Shown here piece after piece: positions 17,450 through 26,158 of a stretch of DNA of 58,334 bases (position 1 is its first letter; each line of letters opens with the position of its first letter). The translations under genes and the position numbers were made by a program. Source of the stretch: Methylomonas sp. (lineage in GTDB: Bacteria; Pseudomonadota; Gammaproteobacteria; Methylococcales; Methylomonadaceae); the NCBI GenBank assembly GCA_002929135.1, contig PESC01000027.1:1-58334 (forward strand), in the 5' to 3' direction. Below the pieces are notes generated by a model. It did not search any database and was not told the origin of the DNA. It saw nothing but the letters and a program-made list of their open reading frames with translations.

Positions 17450-17848
17450 ATGCGGAAAAACAGATGGTGGGCCAAGGCCCTGCTCTCGGTTTCGCTGGCG
17501 TCTTTTTGGTCTGTCAGTCTTGCCAAAACCACCAGGCAAGATATTCAGACTTCAGAGCAAATCGGTGTCGCGTCTTATTACAGCGACAAATTTCAAGGCA
17601 AACTTAGCGCCAGCGGCGGTGTTTATGACGTAAACGGGTTGACGGCAGCACATGCCAACCTGCCTTTCGGCACGACACTGCTGGTAACCAATGTCAAAAA
17701 TCAGCGCAGCGTTACGGTGCGTATCACGGAACGTCCTGCCAAATCCAACCACAGACTGCTCGATCTTTCGAAAAGAGCGGCACAGGAACTGGGAATGATT
17801 CGGGACGGCATTGCCAAAGTCAAAATAGAAATCCTCGAAATGGGGTAA
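17450..17848 (+). CDS. Small secreted RlpA-like double-psi beta-barrel protein
   Basis: 132 residues with a signal peptide (about 1-26, ending VSLAK) and then a single RlpA-type DPBB domain: GVASYYSDKFQGKLSASGG, LTAAHANLPFGTTLLVTNVK, VTVRITERPA and LLDLSKRAAQELGM. It lacks a lipobox and the C-terminal SPOR domain, so it is shorter than the septal RlpA lipoprotein. Full RlpA is a lytic transglycosylase acting on naked glycans; whether this short form is active is unknown. The start is fixed by the strong AAGGAGGT seven bases upstream of the ATG. Confidence 0.87.
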   Translation: MRKNRWWAKALLSVSLASFWSVSLAKTTRQDIQTSEQIGVASYYSDKFQGKLSASGGVYDVNGLTAAHANLPFGTTLLVTNVKNQRSVTVRITERPAKSNHRLLDLSKRAAQELGMIRDGIAKVKIEILEMG

Positions 17849-17907
17849 CGGGGGAAATTCTCCGACTGCCAACCCGGCCTGATTGTCAATTCTCAGCCCC
17901 TCAAATC

Positions 17908-17928
17908 CCCTCTCCCGCCGGGAGAGGG
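17908..17928. repeat. Perfect palindromic hairpin between rlpA-like gene and smc
   Basis: CCCTCTCCCG, one base, then CGGGAGAGGG: a 21-base near-perfect palindrome 60 bases after the rlpA-like stop. Motifs of this kind are often dispersed intergenic repeats. It has no T run, so it is not a typical terminator. Confidence 0.6.
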
Positions 17929-18057
17929 CTTAAAACAGGCCAGGCATCGAAGGCCGACTTTGATGCCCTCCCGCAAAATCCATTCCAACAAACACGGGTT
18001 TTCGTCGATAATGCCCGGTTTTTTGAACCCGTTCTTGTGCGCCAACCTTAGCCAGTC

Positions 18058-21000
18058 ATGAAGCTGGAGAAAATCAAACTGTCGGGTTTCAAGTCATTCG
18101 TCGATCCGACCACCATACCCATCAGCAGCAACCTGACGGCCATCGTCGGGCCGAATGGCTGCGGCAAGTCGAACATCATCGATGCCGTGCGCTGGGTGAT
18201 GGGCGAAAGCTCGGCCAAGCACTTGCGCGGCGGCAACATGACCGATGTTATCTTCAACGGCTCGTCCGGGCGCAAGCCGGTAAGCGTGGCGTCGGTCGAG
18301 CTGATTTTCGACAACGGCGAAGGCAAGGCCGGTGGCGAGTACGCCCAATACGCGACGATTTCGATCAAGCGCCAGGTCAGCCGCGACGGGCTGTCCTTGT
18401 TCATGCTCAACGGCTCACGCTGTCGACGCAAGGACATCACCGATCTGTTTCTGGGCACCGGCCTAGGTTCGCGCAGTTACGCCATCATCGAGCAGGGTAC
18501 GATTTCGCGCATGGTCGAGGCCAAGCCGGACGACTTGCGTGTGCATATCGAGGAAGCGGCGGGTGTTTCGAAATACAAGGAGCGCCGCGCCGAGACCGAA
18601 ACCCGCATGCGCCATACCCGGGAGAATCTCGAACGCCTGAACGACCTGCGCGATGAAGTCGAAAAGCAACTGAAAAACCTGGCCAAACAGGCGGAAAAAG
18701 CCGAGAAATACAGCGAACTCAAAAAGCAGGAGCGACGCTACAAGCAGGAATTGCTGGCGATGCGCTGGCAAAGTTTTCAGCGCAATGCCCAGCAACTGGA
18801 AGACACGCTGCAAGCCATTGCCGAAGAGCACAATCGCTTGTTCGTGCTGTTGCGCGATACCGAAAAAGCCATCGAACTCAAGCGGGGCGAACAGAAAACC
18901 CAGCAGCAGCACCTCGATACCACCCAGGCCGATTATTACGCCATCGTCGCCGACGTTGGCCGACTGGAGCAGGCCATCAAGCACAGTCAGAAAAGCCACG
19001 AGGAAACCCTGCTCGAAATCAAACGCCTGAAGGAACAGGCTGCGCAATCCCAGCGCGAATGCGAGCAGGACGCTCAGCAACTGGAAGAAATTCGCCAGAC
19101 CCTGCTCGAAGCCGAGGAAACCTTGATCGTCGCCCGCGAGCGCGAGGAAGAATTGCTGGGTATTCAACACGATGCTCAATCGAAAAAGCAGCAGTGGCAG
19201 CAGCAATGGGAGGGCTTTCTGGCCGATAACGCCGGTTATCGCGAACAGGTGGAAGTGCAACGCACCACGCTGTTCCAACTGGAAAACCAGAACCGGCAGT
19301 GGCAAGCCCGTCTGGACAAATTGCTGGCCGAGCGCAACGAACTGGCCGACAGCGCATTGCAGCTGCATCTGGAAGACCTGGCCGACGACATCGACACGCT
19401 GGACGGCGAACGAGCGCAGCTTCAGGCCCAACTCGACGCCGTGTTGCAGCAGATCAGCGTCTTGCGTCCCGACATCAAACGCCTGCACGATCAATTGCAC
19501 GACAGACGCGCCGAGCTGCATCAAGTCACCGGCAAGATCAGCTCGCTGGAGTTGTTGCAACAACACGCAATGGGCAAGGATAAAAAAGACCTGGCCGACT
19601 GGCTGGAGCGTACCGGTTTGTTGCAGCAGCCCCGGCTTGCCGAATTTCTGGAGGCCGACGAAGGCTGGGATGTCGCCGTCGAAACCGTGCTGGGTGCGTA
19701 CCTGGAGGCCGTTTGCGTCGATAGTGTCGATGCTATTCTGAATGAATTGTCTACCCTGGAAAAACAGTCGTTGATCGTGATCGAAACCCGCCGCCAGGAT
19801 GCCGGGGCGCAGCCGTTGAACGCAAGAGTGACACTGCTGGACAAGGTGCGCAGTCGTTGGCAGTTGGACAGCCTGCTCAGCGGCGTTTACTGCGCCGACA
19901 GTTTGCCGCAGGCGCGCAGCATGGTGCTTGCCGATCACGAGTCGGTGATCGTGCCGGATAGCACCTGGCTGGGGCGGGATTGGGTCAGGGTCAGCCGGGG
20001 CAGTGACAGCAAGGCCGGGGTTTTGCATCGCGAAAAAGCCTTGCGCGAATTGAAGCTGCGCCAAGCCGAATTGCACGACGGGATCAGCGATGACGAACAG
20101 CGGCTGGAGACATACGAATCGGCCCTGAAAACTGCCGAGCACCAGCGCGAGGATTTACAGCGCAACGAAAAACACCTGGCAGCGGATTACTCGGCGAAAA
20201 ACGCCCAATACAGTGCGCAGACGGCACGGCACGAACAGCAGTGCCGCCGCTTGGCGCAACTGGATCATGATGTGGACGAGATTCGCCAGCAGCTTGCCGA
20301 GAATGCCGGGCATCGATCGGAAGCCGAGATGATAAAGCACGATGCCGAAGCCTCTCTTGATGATCTGACCGAACGCAAAACCCAGCTGGAGGCAATGAAC
20401 CGTCAGCTTCAGGCCGAGCAGCAAACCACCGAGGTTTTCGTCGACGAAGCCCGGCGGCATTTGAACCGCCTGCAGGCGCAGATCGAGTCGTTGAAGTCGT
20501 CGGAAGTTTTGACCGTCAAACAGATCGAGCGCCTGCACGTTCAGCGTCGCCAGGCCATCGATCGCGTCGAGGAGCTGGAGAACAAGCTGCAATACACTTT
20601 GTCGCCGCTGGACGAGGAAAAAATGCAGCTCGAAGCCTTGCTGGCGACCAAACAGCAGTTCGAAACCGCTTTACAGGCTGAACGCCAGTCGCAACAGGCA
20701 AGAGAGGGCAGCATCAGCGAACTGGCGGAGCAGTATTCGTCCACCCAGCGGGCACTGGAGCAACAAAAAGACGCCCTGGATACCGTGCGTTTCGAACAGC
20801 AGGACAGCCGGGTGCGCCAGCAAACCTTGGCAGAGCAACTGGCTGAAATCGATGCTGATCCTGAAGTGGTTTTGAACGCCCTGTCTGCCGACGCCAGCGA
20901 ACATCACTGGAAGCAGATGGTCGACGATCTGGCCGGGCAGATCGAACGTCTGGGTGCCATCAACCTGACGGCCATCGAGGACTACCGGGCGCAATCCGAG

Positions 21001-21564
21001 CGCATGGCGTTTCTCGACGAGCAGCATGACGATCTGGTCGATGCGCTCAACAGCCTGGATCAGGCCATAGCCAAGATCGACCGCGAAAGTCGGCAGCGTT
21101 TCAAGGAAACCTTCGACCGCATCAACAATGGTCTGAAAGACAAGTTTCCCAAGTTATTTGGCGGTGGCCAGGCCTATCTCGAACTGACCGAACAGGGTGA
21201 ACTCGATGCGGGCGTCAACATCATTGCCCGGCCACCGGGCAAGCGCAACAGCTCCATCCATCTGCTGTCGGGCGGCGAAAAAGCATTGACGGCAGTAGCC
21301 TTGGTGTTTTCCATTTTCGAACTCAATCCGGCGCCATTCTGTCTGCTGGACGAGGTCGATGCACCGCTGGACGACGCCAATGTCGTGCGGTTTTCCAGGA
21401 TGGTGGAGGAAATGTCATCGACCGTCCAGTTTCTGTACATTTCACACAACAAGGTAACGATGGAAATTGCAAAACATCTGGCAGGTGTTACCATGAAAGA
21501 GCCTGGGGTTTCCCGAATGGTGGCAGTGGACATAGAAGAAGCGGTTAGCATGGCGGAAAGCTGA
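18058..21564 (+). CDS. smc: Chromosome segregation ATPase SMC
   Basis: 1168 residues. The N-terminal ATPase half has Walker A GPNGCGKS at 31-38 and the QGTISRMVEAKPDDLR segment. A first coiled coil (about 170-500), an SMC hinge (about 510-660) and a second coiled coil (about 670-980) follow. The C-terminal half carries the signature HLLSGGEKALTAVALVFSIF and Walker B PFCLLDEVDAPLDDAN. SMC with ScpA/ScpB compacts and resolves chromosome arms. Canonical SMC beside zipA is the non-enteric gammaproteobacterial arrangement; MukB is used instead in enterics. The stop overlaps the zipA start (TGATG). Confidence 0.97.
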   Translation: MKLEKIKLSGFKSFVDPTTIPISSNLTAIVGPNGCGKSNIIDAVRWVMGESSAKHLRGGNMTDVIFNGSSGRKPVSVASVELIFDNGEGKAGGEYAQYATISIKRQVSRDGLSLFMLNGSRCRRKDITDLFLGTGLGSRSYAIIEQGTISRMVEAKPDDLRVHIEEAAGVSKYKERRAETETRMRHTRENLERLNDLRDEVEKQLKNLAKQAEKAEKYSELKKQERRYKQELLAMRWQSFQRNAQQLEDTLQAIAEEHNRLFVLLRDTEKAIELKRGEQKTQQQHLDTTQADYYAIVADVGRLEQAIKHSQKSHEETLLEIKRLKEQAAQSQRECEQDAQQLEEIRQTLLEAEETLIVAREREEELLGIQHDAQSKKQQWQQQWEGFLADNAGYREQVEVQRTTLFQLENQNRQWQARLDKLLAERNELADSALQLHLEDLADDIDTLDGERAQLQAQLDAVLQQISVLRPDIKRLHDQLHDRRAELHQVTGKISSLELLQQHAMGKDKKDLADWLERTGLLQQPRLAEFLEADEGWDVAVETVLGAYLEAVCVDSVDAILNELSTLEKQSLIVIETRRQDAGAQPLNARVTLLDKVRSRWQLDSLLSGVYCADSLPQARSMVLADHESVIVPDSTWLGRDWVRVSRGSDSKAGVLHREKALRELKLRQAELHDGISDDEQRLETYESALKTAEHQREDLQRNEKHLAADYSAKNAQYSAQTARHEQQCRRLAQLDHDVDEIRQQLAENAGHRSEAEMIKHDAEASLDDLTERKTQLEAMNRQLQAEQQTTEVFVDEARRHLNRLQAQIESLKSSEVLTVKQIERLHVQRRQAIDRVEELENKLQYTLSPLDEEKMQLEALLATKQQFETALQAERQSQQAREGSISELAEQYSSTQRALEQQKDALDTVRFEQQDSRVRQQTLAEQLAEIDADPEVVLNALSADASEHHWKQMVDDLAGQIERLGAINLTAIEDYRAQSERMAFLDEQHDDLVDALNSLDQAIAKIDRESRQRFKETFDRINNGLKDKFPKLFGGGQAYLELTEQGELDAGVNIIARPPGKRNSSIHLLSGGEKALTAVALVFSIFELNPAPFCLLDEVDAPLDDANVVRFSRMVEEMSSTVQFLYISHNKVTMEIAKHLAGVTMKEPGVSRMVAVDIEEAVSMAES

Positions 21565-22253
21565 TGGATAAAGAATTATTGAGAGTCGTGATTATTTTGA
21601 TCGGCCTGCTGGTGATGATCGCCATGGTGCTGTGGCATTTCTTCAAGTCGTTGCGTGAACGCCGCGATAGCGATGAATACCTCGATGACGCCGATTACGA
21701 GGCTGATGACGAATTCGAAAACGGGGATGACGTATACGATGCGTTTCCGTTCGAGGCCGATGTCGATGGCGACGCACTGCTAGACGATGACGACATCAAA
21801 CCCACGCCAAAAACGCCCGCTGTCGAAGCGGCCATCCGAGGCGCAGCCAAATCAACGTTGCCTGGGTTGATCGAATTCAGCCTGGTTGCCCGCGCCGACG
21901 AAGGCTTCAATGGCAACGCCCTGTTCGAAGCCTTCGAGCGGGTTGGTCTGAAATATGGCAGCGTCAAGGTGTTCGAACGGATCGATCAGAACCGCCTGGT
22001 CGATTTCGCCGTGGCTAGCATGGTCGAGCCGGGCACATTTCCCGACAAGCAGATCGACAGGTTTTACACCCCAGGCATCGTGTTTTACATGCAGCCGCGT
22101 GAAGTCGATAGCCCCCTGACCGTATTCGACGATTTCATCGACACCATAGACACGCTGGCAGACGAACTCGACGGCGTGGTTTGGGACAATCAGCGCCAGC
22201 CGTTGACCGCCGACACCATTGCCCATTTTCGGGAAATTCTGGAGAAAGCATGA
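21564..22253 (+). CDS. zipA: Cell division protein ZipA
   Basis: 229 residues. An N-terminal membrane helix (about 6-27, VVIILIGLLVMIAMVLWHFF) is followed by a very acidic linker (about 37-80) and a C-terminal FtsZ-binding domain (about 90-225, LVARADEGFNGNALFEAFE, FDDFIDTIDTLADELDGVV). The linker is short compared with E. coli ZipA (328 residues) and acidic rather than Pro/Gln-rich. ZipA tethers FtsZ to the membrane. It is coupled to smc by a one-base overlap. The gene usually found next, ligA, is not here; the stop codon is instead the first base of a 64-bp direct repeat. Confidence 0.92.
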   Translation: MDKELLRVVIILIGLLVMIAMVLWHFFKSLRERRDSDEYLDDADYEADDEFENGDDVYDAFPFEADVDGDALLDDDDIKPTPKTPAVEAAIRGAAKSTLPGLIEFSLVARADEGFNGNALFEAFERVGLKYGSVKVFERIDQNRLVDFAVASMVEPGTFPDKQIDRFYTPGIVFYMQPREVDSPLTVFDDFIDTIDTLADELDGVVWDNQRQPLTADTIAHFREILEKA

Positions 22254-22316
22254 CAGTTTGCCGGTTTCGATTACCCGGGTTCGCGTGAGTTTTGGCAAGC
22301 GCCGGTTGGCTAACAT
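22253..22316. repeat. 64-bp direct repeat, left copy
   Basis: Begins ACAGTTTGCCGGTTTCGATT at the last base of the zipA stop codon and matches the copy at 23011-23074 at 60 of 64 positions. The two copies are 758 bases apart and bracket the DUF4160/DUF2442 island. After the repeat the left copy diverges from the terminator hairpin that the right copy runs into. Confidence 0.92.
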
Positions 22317-22383
22317 GTCGTTCCAGCCGACGCCCGGCTTGTCGCTTCGCGCATCACCGGTTGCAGCTTAAAATAGTGATGAT
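22308..22383 (+). repeat. Degenerate attC-like site (left)
   Basis: GGCTAACATGTCGTTCCAGC and the following CGACGC resemble the 5' half of integron attC sites (R box then L box). GTTGCAGCTTAAAATAG near 22360-22376 resembles the 3' half, but the expected GTTRRRY core is degraded. It overlaps the end of the left direct repeat. This is a judgement by eye only; no integrase gene is in the window. Confidence 0.35.
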
Positions 22384-22395
22384 CGAGAAAACAAT

Positions 22396-22661
22396 ATGCC
22401 AGCAATTTCCATGTTCTATGGAATCATTATCTATATGTATTTCATGGATAATAAACAACACAAAGCACCACACATGCTAGGTATCAAGAATATGAAGTGA
22501 TTGTTTCTATACCTGATGGCATCGTATTGGAAGGTAGCATTCCAAATGCAAAGATGAAACTTCTTCAGGCGTGGATAGCGTTGCATAAGGACGAGCTGGT
22601 TGCGGATTGGGAGCTTGCAGTATCTGGTCAGCAACTTTATAAAATAGAGCCGTTGAGGTAA
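22396..22661 (+). pseudogene. DUF4160 family gene with frameshift
   Basis: The first 23 codons or so read as a DUF4160 N-terminus (MPAISMFYGIIIYMYF, then DNKQHKAPH) but hit a stop at 22498. From about 22470 the family sequence continues in another frame (HARYQEYEVIVSIPDGIVLE, then KMKLLQAWIALHKDELVADWE) to a TAA at 22659-22661. The break lies in the conserved APH-[FI]-HA motif, where the DNA reads CCACACATGCT. A loss of about four bases would explain it. DUF4160 proteins are commonly encoded just before DUF2442 proteins, and the pair is suspected to be toxin-antitoxin-like. AT-rich compared with neighbours, so probably acquired. Confidence 0.82.
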
Positions 22662-22664
22662 AAC

Positions 22665-22907
22665 ATGAATCCGAGAATTGCCCAAGTTGAAACAGATGAT
22701 GATTACAAGTTGAGGCTTGTCTTCACTAATGGGGAGCATGGTATTTATGATTGTTCTAGTTTGCTCAATTTCGGTGTCTTCAAAGAACTCGGAGACAAAA
22801 ATTATTTTAAGCGGGTAAAGGTAGCGGACGGTACAGTTGTTTGGCCTCATGAACAAGATATTTGCCCTGACACGCTTTATCTCGATTCAGAGAAAGGCAA
22901 TGTCTAA
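22665..22907 (+). CDS. DUF2442 domain protein
   Basis: 80 residues: MNPRIAQVETDDDYKLRLVF, then a short acidic middle (GEHGIYDCSSLLNF) and the typical end VVWPHEQDICPDTLYLDSE. DUF2442 proteins usually accompany DUF4160 proteins as a two-gene unit of unknown, possibly toxin-antitoxin, function. Here the DUF4160 partner is frameshifted and ends four bases upstream; its last codons (TTGAGGTAA) supply the ribosome site. The gene is intact. Its stop codon sits inside GTCTAAC, the first box of an attC-like sequence, as is common for integron cassettes. Confidence 0.85.
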   Translation: MNPRIAQVETDDDYKLRLVFTNGEHGIYDCSSLLNFGVFKELGDKNYFKRVKVADGTVVWPHEQDICPDTLYLDSEKGNV

Positions 22908-22930
22908 CACTACGCTCAAGCGGCGCGCGC
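22902..22930 (+). repeat. attC-like 5' half site (right)
   Basis: GTCTAACACTACGCTCAAGC and the following GGCGCGCGC overlap the DUF2442 stop codon. The resemblance to the 5' half of known attC sites (GTCTAAC, about ten bases, CAAGC, GC-rich arm) is strong. No matching 3' half with GTTRRRY is seen before the right direct repeat, so the site looks truncated. Confidence 0.45.
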
Positions 22931-23010
22931 TTTGTCGGGGTGGTCTTGAAGGTTTGCTGTTTTTCCAGCTTCGGTGGCTCCGCCAATTGTCAGTGACAGG
23001 TACGCCCCTT

Positions 23011-23074
23011 ACAGTTTGCCGGTTTCGATTACCCGGATTCGCGTGAATTTTGGCAAACGCCGGTTGGCTAGCAT
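23011..23074. repeat. 64-bp direct repeat, right copy
   Basis: Matches 22253-22316 at 60 of 64 positions. Its last 17 bases form the left arm of the terminator hairpin upstream of lepA, so this copy looks like the ancestral one. Confidence 0.92.
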
Positions 23075-23106
23075 CGTTGAGCGATGCCAGCCAACCGGCG
23101 TTTTTT
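23058..23106 (+). terminator. Strong rho-independent terminator upstream of lepA
   Basis: CGCCGGTTGGCT-A-GCATCG pairs with CGATGC-C-AGCCAACCGGCG across a five-base loop, giving 18 pairs with one mismatch, followed by TTTTTT. It would stop transcripts from the smc-zipA side and leaves 51 bases before the lepA start codon. Confidence 0.88.
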
Positions 23107-23157
23107 GCATCGTGCCGAAAGGCACTCAACCCTTCCATTCATTGACAGTCGGTTCAA

Positions 23158-24957
23158 GTGGATCAAAAACATATCAGAAACTTCTCGATCATCGCCCATA
23201 TCGATCACGGAAAATCGACGCTGGCGGATCGCTTCATTCAAATTTGCGGTGGCTTGAGCGACAGGGAGATGGAGGCTCAGGTGCTCGATTCCATGGATAT
23301 CGAACGCGAACGCGGCATCACCATCAAAGCCCAGAGCGTGACGTTGGATTACACGGCCGCCGACGGGGTAACCTACCAACTCAACTTCATCGACACCCCC
23401 GGTCACGTCGATTTTTCCTACGAGGTTTCGCGCTCGCTGGCGGCGTGTGAAGGTGCTCTGCTGGTTGTCGATGCGGCGCAAGGCGTCGAGGCGCAAAGTG
23501 TCGCCAACTGCTACACCGCAATCGAACAGGGACTGGAAGTGGTGCCGGTACTCAACAAGATCGATCTGCCATCGGCGGAACCCGAGCGGGTGCTAACCGA
23601 AATCGAGGATGTCATCGGCATTCCTGCCGACGAGGCCTGCCAGATTAGCGCCAAGACCGGGCTGAATGTCGAAGCGGTGCTCGAACAACTGATTCACAAA
23701 ATTCCGCCGCCCAATGGCAACGAAGAGGGGCCATTGCAAGCCCTCATCATCGATTCCTGGTTCGACAATTACTTGGGCGTGGTATCGCTGGTGCGCATCG
23801 TCAACGGCAGCCTGAAACGCAAGCAGAAGATCACCGTCATGTCGACGGGCAAGTCGTACCTGGCGGAAAAGCTCGGGGTGTTCACGCCCAAACAACTGGA
23901 GAAGCAGGCGCTGATGACTGGCGAAGTTGGTTTCGTGGTTGCCGGTATCAAGGATATTTTCGGGGCACCGGTCGGCGATACCATCACTGCCACAGACAAT
24001 CCGGCCAGCGCAGTATTGCCTGGTTTCGAGAAAGTCCAGCCACGGGTATTCGCAGGTCTCTATCCCGTCAGTTCGGATGATTTCGGCGCCATGCGCGAAG
24101 CACTGGACAAGCTCAGGCTAAACGATTCGGCGCTGAATTACGAAGCCGAAACCTCGCAAGCCTTAGGGTTCGGTTTTCGCTGCGGTTTCCTCGGCATGTT
24201 GCACATGGAAATCGTCCAGGAACGGTTGGAGCGGGAATACGACATCGATCTGATTACCACGGCGCCAACCGTGGTGTATGAGGTCGAAACCAACAACAAC
24301 GAGATTCTGATGGTCGACAACCCGGCCAAGCTGCCGGAACCCGGAACCCTTGCGGAAGTCCGCGAACCCATCATCATGGCCAACATCCTGGTGCCGCAAG
24401 CCTATCTGGGCAATGTCATCAATCTGTGTATCGAAAAACGAGGCGTGCAGAAAAACATGCAGTACGTCGGTGGCCAGGTGTCGTTGAATTACGAATTGCC
24501 GATGAGTGAGGTGGTGCTGGACTTCTTCGACCGGCTGAAATCGGTCAGCCGGGGTTATGCCTCGTTCGATTACGAGTTTCTGCGCTTCGAACCGGCGCCG
24601 CTGGTCAAGCTGGATGTGCTGATCAACAGCGACAAGGTCGATGCCTTGTCCATCATCGTTCATCGCGATCAGGCGCAGAATCGTGGACGTGATCTGGTCG
24701 AAAAAATGAAAGACCTGATCCCGCGCCAGATGTATGAAGTGGCCATTCAGGCGGCGATAGGCTCGAAAATCATCGCGCGCTCGACCGTCAAGGCCATGCG
24801 CAAAAACGTAACGGCCAAATGTTACGGCGGCGACATCACCCGCAAGAAAAAATTGCTGGAAAAACAAAAGGCCGGCAAGAAGCGCATGAAGCAGGTCGGC
24901 AGTATCGAAATTCCGCAGGAAGCGTTTCTGGCGGTGTTGCAGGTCAATAAAGAGTAA
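23158..24957 (+). CDS. lepA: Elongation factor 4 (LepA)
   Basis: 599 residues with a GTG start: [20 protein letters not shown] aligns with the LepA N-terminus, and no ATG in frame fits. GTPase motifs: AHIDHGKST (G1), [19 protein letters not shown] (G3) and LNKIDLP (G4). EF-G-like domains II, III and V follow, then the LepA-specific C-terminal domain ([20 protein letters not shown], then [16 protein letters not shown]). LepA acts on translating or assembling ribosomes. There is no clear Shine-Dalgarno sequence before the GTG. First gene of a long operon. Confidence 0.97.
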   Translation: MDQKHIRNFSIIAHIDHGKSTLADRFIQICGGLSDREMEAQVLDSMDIERERGITIKAQSVTLDYTAADGVTYQLNFIDTPGHVDFSYEVSRSLAACEGALLVVDAAQGVEAQSVANCYTAIEQGLEVVPVLNKIDLPSAEPERVLTEIEDVIGIPADEACQISAKTGLNVEAVLEQLIHKIPPPNGNEEGPLQALIIDSWFDNYLGVVSLVRIVNGSLKRKQKITVMSTGKSYLAEKLGVFTPKQLEKQALMTGEVGFVVAGIKDIFGAPVGDTITATDNPASAVLPGFEKVQPRVFAGLYPVSSDDFGAMREALDKLRLNDSALNYEAETSQALGFGFRCGFLGMLHMEIVQERLEREYDIDLITTAPTVVYEVETNNNEILMVDNPAKLPEPGTLAEVREPIIMANILVPQAYLGNVINLCIEKRGVQKNMQYVGGQVSLNYELPMSEVVLDFFDRLKSVSRGYASFDYEFLRFEPAPLVKLDVLINSDKVDALSIIVHRDQAQNRGRDLVEKMKDLIPRQMYEVAIQAAIGSKIIARSTVKAMRKNVTAKCYGGDITRKKKLLEKQKAGKKRMKQVGSIEIPQEAFLAVLQVNKE

Positions 24958-24970
24958 AAACGGTTCATCT

Positions 24971-25747
24971 ATGGATTACGATTTTTCATTTTTTCTGGTT
25001 GTCGCCACCGTCGTCACCGGGGTTGTCTGGGGTGGCTACGCGCTTTACCTGAAGTCGTTCAAAAAGCCTTATCCCACCGAAAAAGAACCCTTGCTGGTCG
25101 AATACGCCCGCTCGTTTTTCCCGGTGGTGCTGATTGTTTTGCTGTTACGCTCGTTTCTGGTCGAGCCTTTCCGCATTCCCTCGGGTTCGATGATGCCCAC
25201 CTTGCTGGTGGGCGACTTCATCCTGGTCAATAAATTCACCTACGGCATACGCTTGCCGGTGTTGAACAGCAAAATCATCGAAATGGGCGAACCCGAACGC
25301 GGCGACATCGTGGTATTTCGCTTCCCCAAACAGCCGTCGATCGATTACATCAAGCGGGTGATCGGCCTGCCGGGTGATCGTGTCGGCTATTTCGGCAAGA
25401 AAATCTACATCAACGGCCAGCCGGTCGAACAGACGCCGATTGGCCGTTATCAAGGCGTCGGTCAGGGCGCGAACATGACCGGCGCCGAACATATCGAAGA
25501 AAATCTGATGGGTGTCCGCCATTCGATTTTAATCAGCCCCGGTGTGCCGACGGTGGAAGACGTGTTCGTCGTGCCCCAGGGCCATTATTTCGTGATGGGC
25601 GACAACCGCGATAATAGCAACGACAGCCGCTACTGGGGCACGGTGCCCGAGGCCAATCTGGTGGGTAAGGCGTTCTTCATCTGGATGAACTGGGATTGGC
25701 AAAATGACGGTATCGGGTTTAGCCGCTTGGGCACCGTCCTCGACTAG
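24971..25747 (+). CDS. lepB: Signal peptidase I
   Basis: 258 residues. Two N-terminal membrane helices (about 5-25 and 49-63). Catalytic Ser73 lies in IPSGSMMPTLLVGDFILV and the Lys128 general base in DYIKRVIGLPGD; GDNRDNSNDSRYWG is also present. LepB cleaves signal peptides of exported proteins such as Skp, BamA and the PEP-CTERM protein in this window. lepA-lepB-rnc-era is a widely conserved order. The gap to lepA is 13 bases. Confidence 0.96.
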   Translation: MDYDFSFFLVVATVVTGVVWGGYALYLKSFKKPYPTEKEPLLVEYARSFFPVVLIVLLLRSFLVEPFRIPSGSMMPTLLVGDFILVNKFTYGIRLPVLNSKIIEMGEPERGDIVVFRFPKQPSIDYIKRVIGLPGDRVGYFGKKIYINGQPVEQTPIGRYQGVGQGANMTGAEHIEENLMGVRHSILISPGVPTVEDVFVVPQGHYFVMGDNRDNSNDSRYWGTVPEANLVGKAFFIWMNWDWQNDGIGFSRLGTVLD

Positions 25748-25780
25748 CATGGCCGATGTTTGGCTTTCGGGAGATTTACG

Positions 25781-26158
25781 ATGCAGCATGCGTTGAAAAA
25801 ACAGCAAGGTTTGACCTTTATTTCGCTGGTGTTCGTGCTGGCGCTGATCGGCTTTTTCACCTTGCTGATCCTCAAGATCGCGCCGATTTATTTCGACCAC
25901 AGCAAAGTGGTCAATGCCATCGAGGCCTTGCGGCAGGAACCGGGCATAGCCAGCTTGTCGAAGCGTGACATCGAAAGCAGCCTGGACAAGCGCTTCAACA
26001 TGAATTATGTCAATCACATCGGCGTCAAGGATTTCGTCATCGTCGCCCAGCCCGGTTTTGTGAAAGTGCAACTGGATTATGAACGGGTGGAAAAAATCTT
26101 CGGCAATCTGAGTGTGCTGGTGGAGTTTCACGAAGGTTTCGAGGTGGGCGAGCGGTGA
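25781..26158 (+). CDS. DUF4845 single-pass membrane protein
   Basis: 125 residues starting MQHALKKQQGLTFISLVFVL, with GGGAG ten bases before the ATG. One N-terminal membrane helix (about 10-32, resembling a pilin-like hydrophobic start without a processing motif) is followed by a small soluble domain. The family regularly sits between lepB and rnc in Gamma- and Betaproteobacteria; its function is unknown. The stop overlaps the GTG start of rnc (GTGA). Confidence 0.88.
   Translation: MQHALKKQQGLTFISLVFVLALIGFFTLLILKIAPIYFDHSKVVNAIEALRQEPGIASLSKRDIESSLDKRFNMNYVNHIGVKDFVIVAQPGFVKVQLDYERVEKIFGNLSVLVEFHEGFEVGER

Noticed and set aside
18463-20142. A 559-codon minus-strand open frame inside smc
   Set aside because: It is the complement of the SMC coiled coil; its Gln/Leu/Phe-rich composition has no family resemblance.
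22700-22860. Search for CRISPR repeats, tRNAs and phage genes in the AT-rich island and the other gaps
   Set aside because: No regularly spaced repeats, cloverleaf or phage-like frames seen by eye in any gap.
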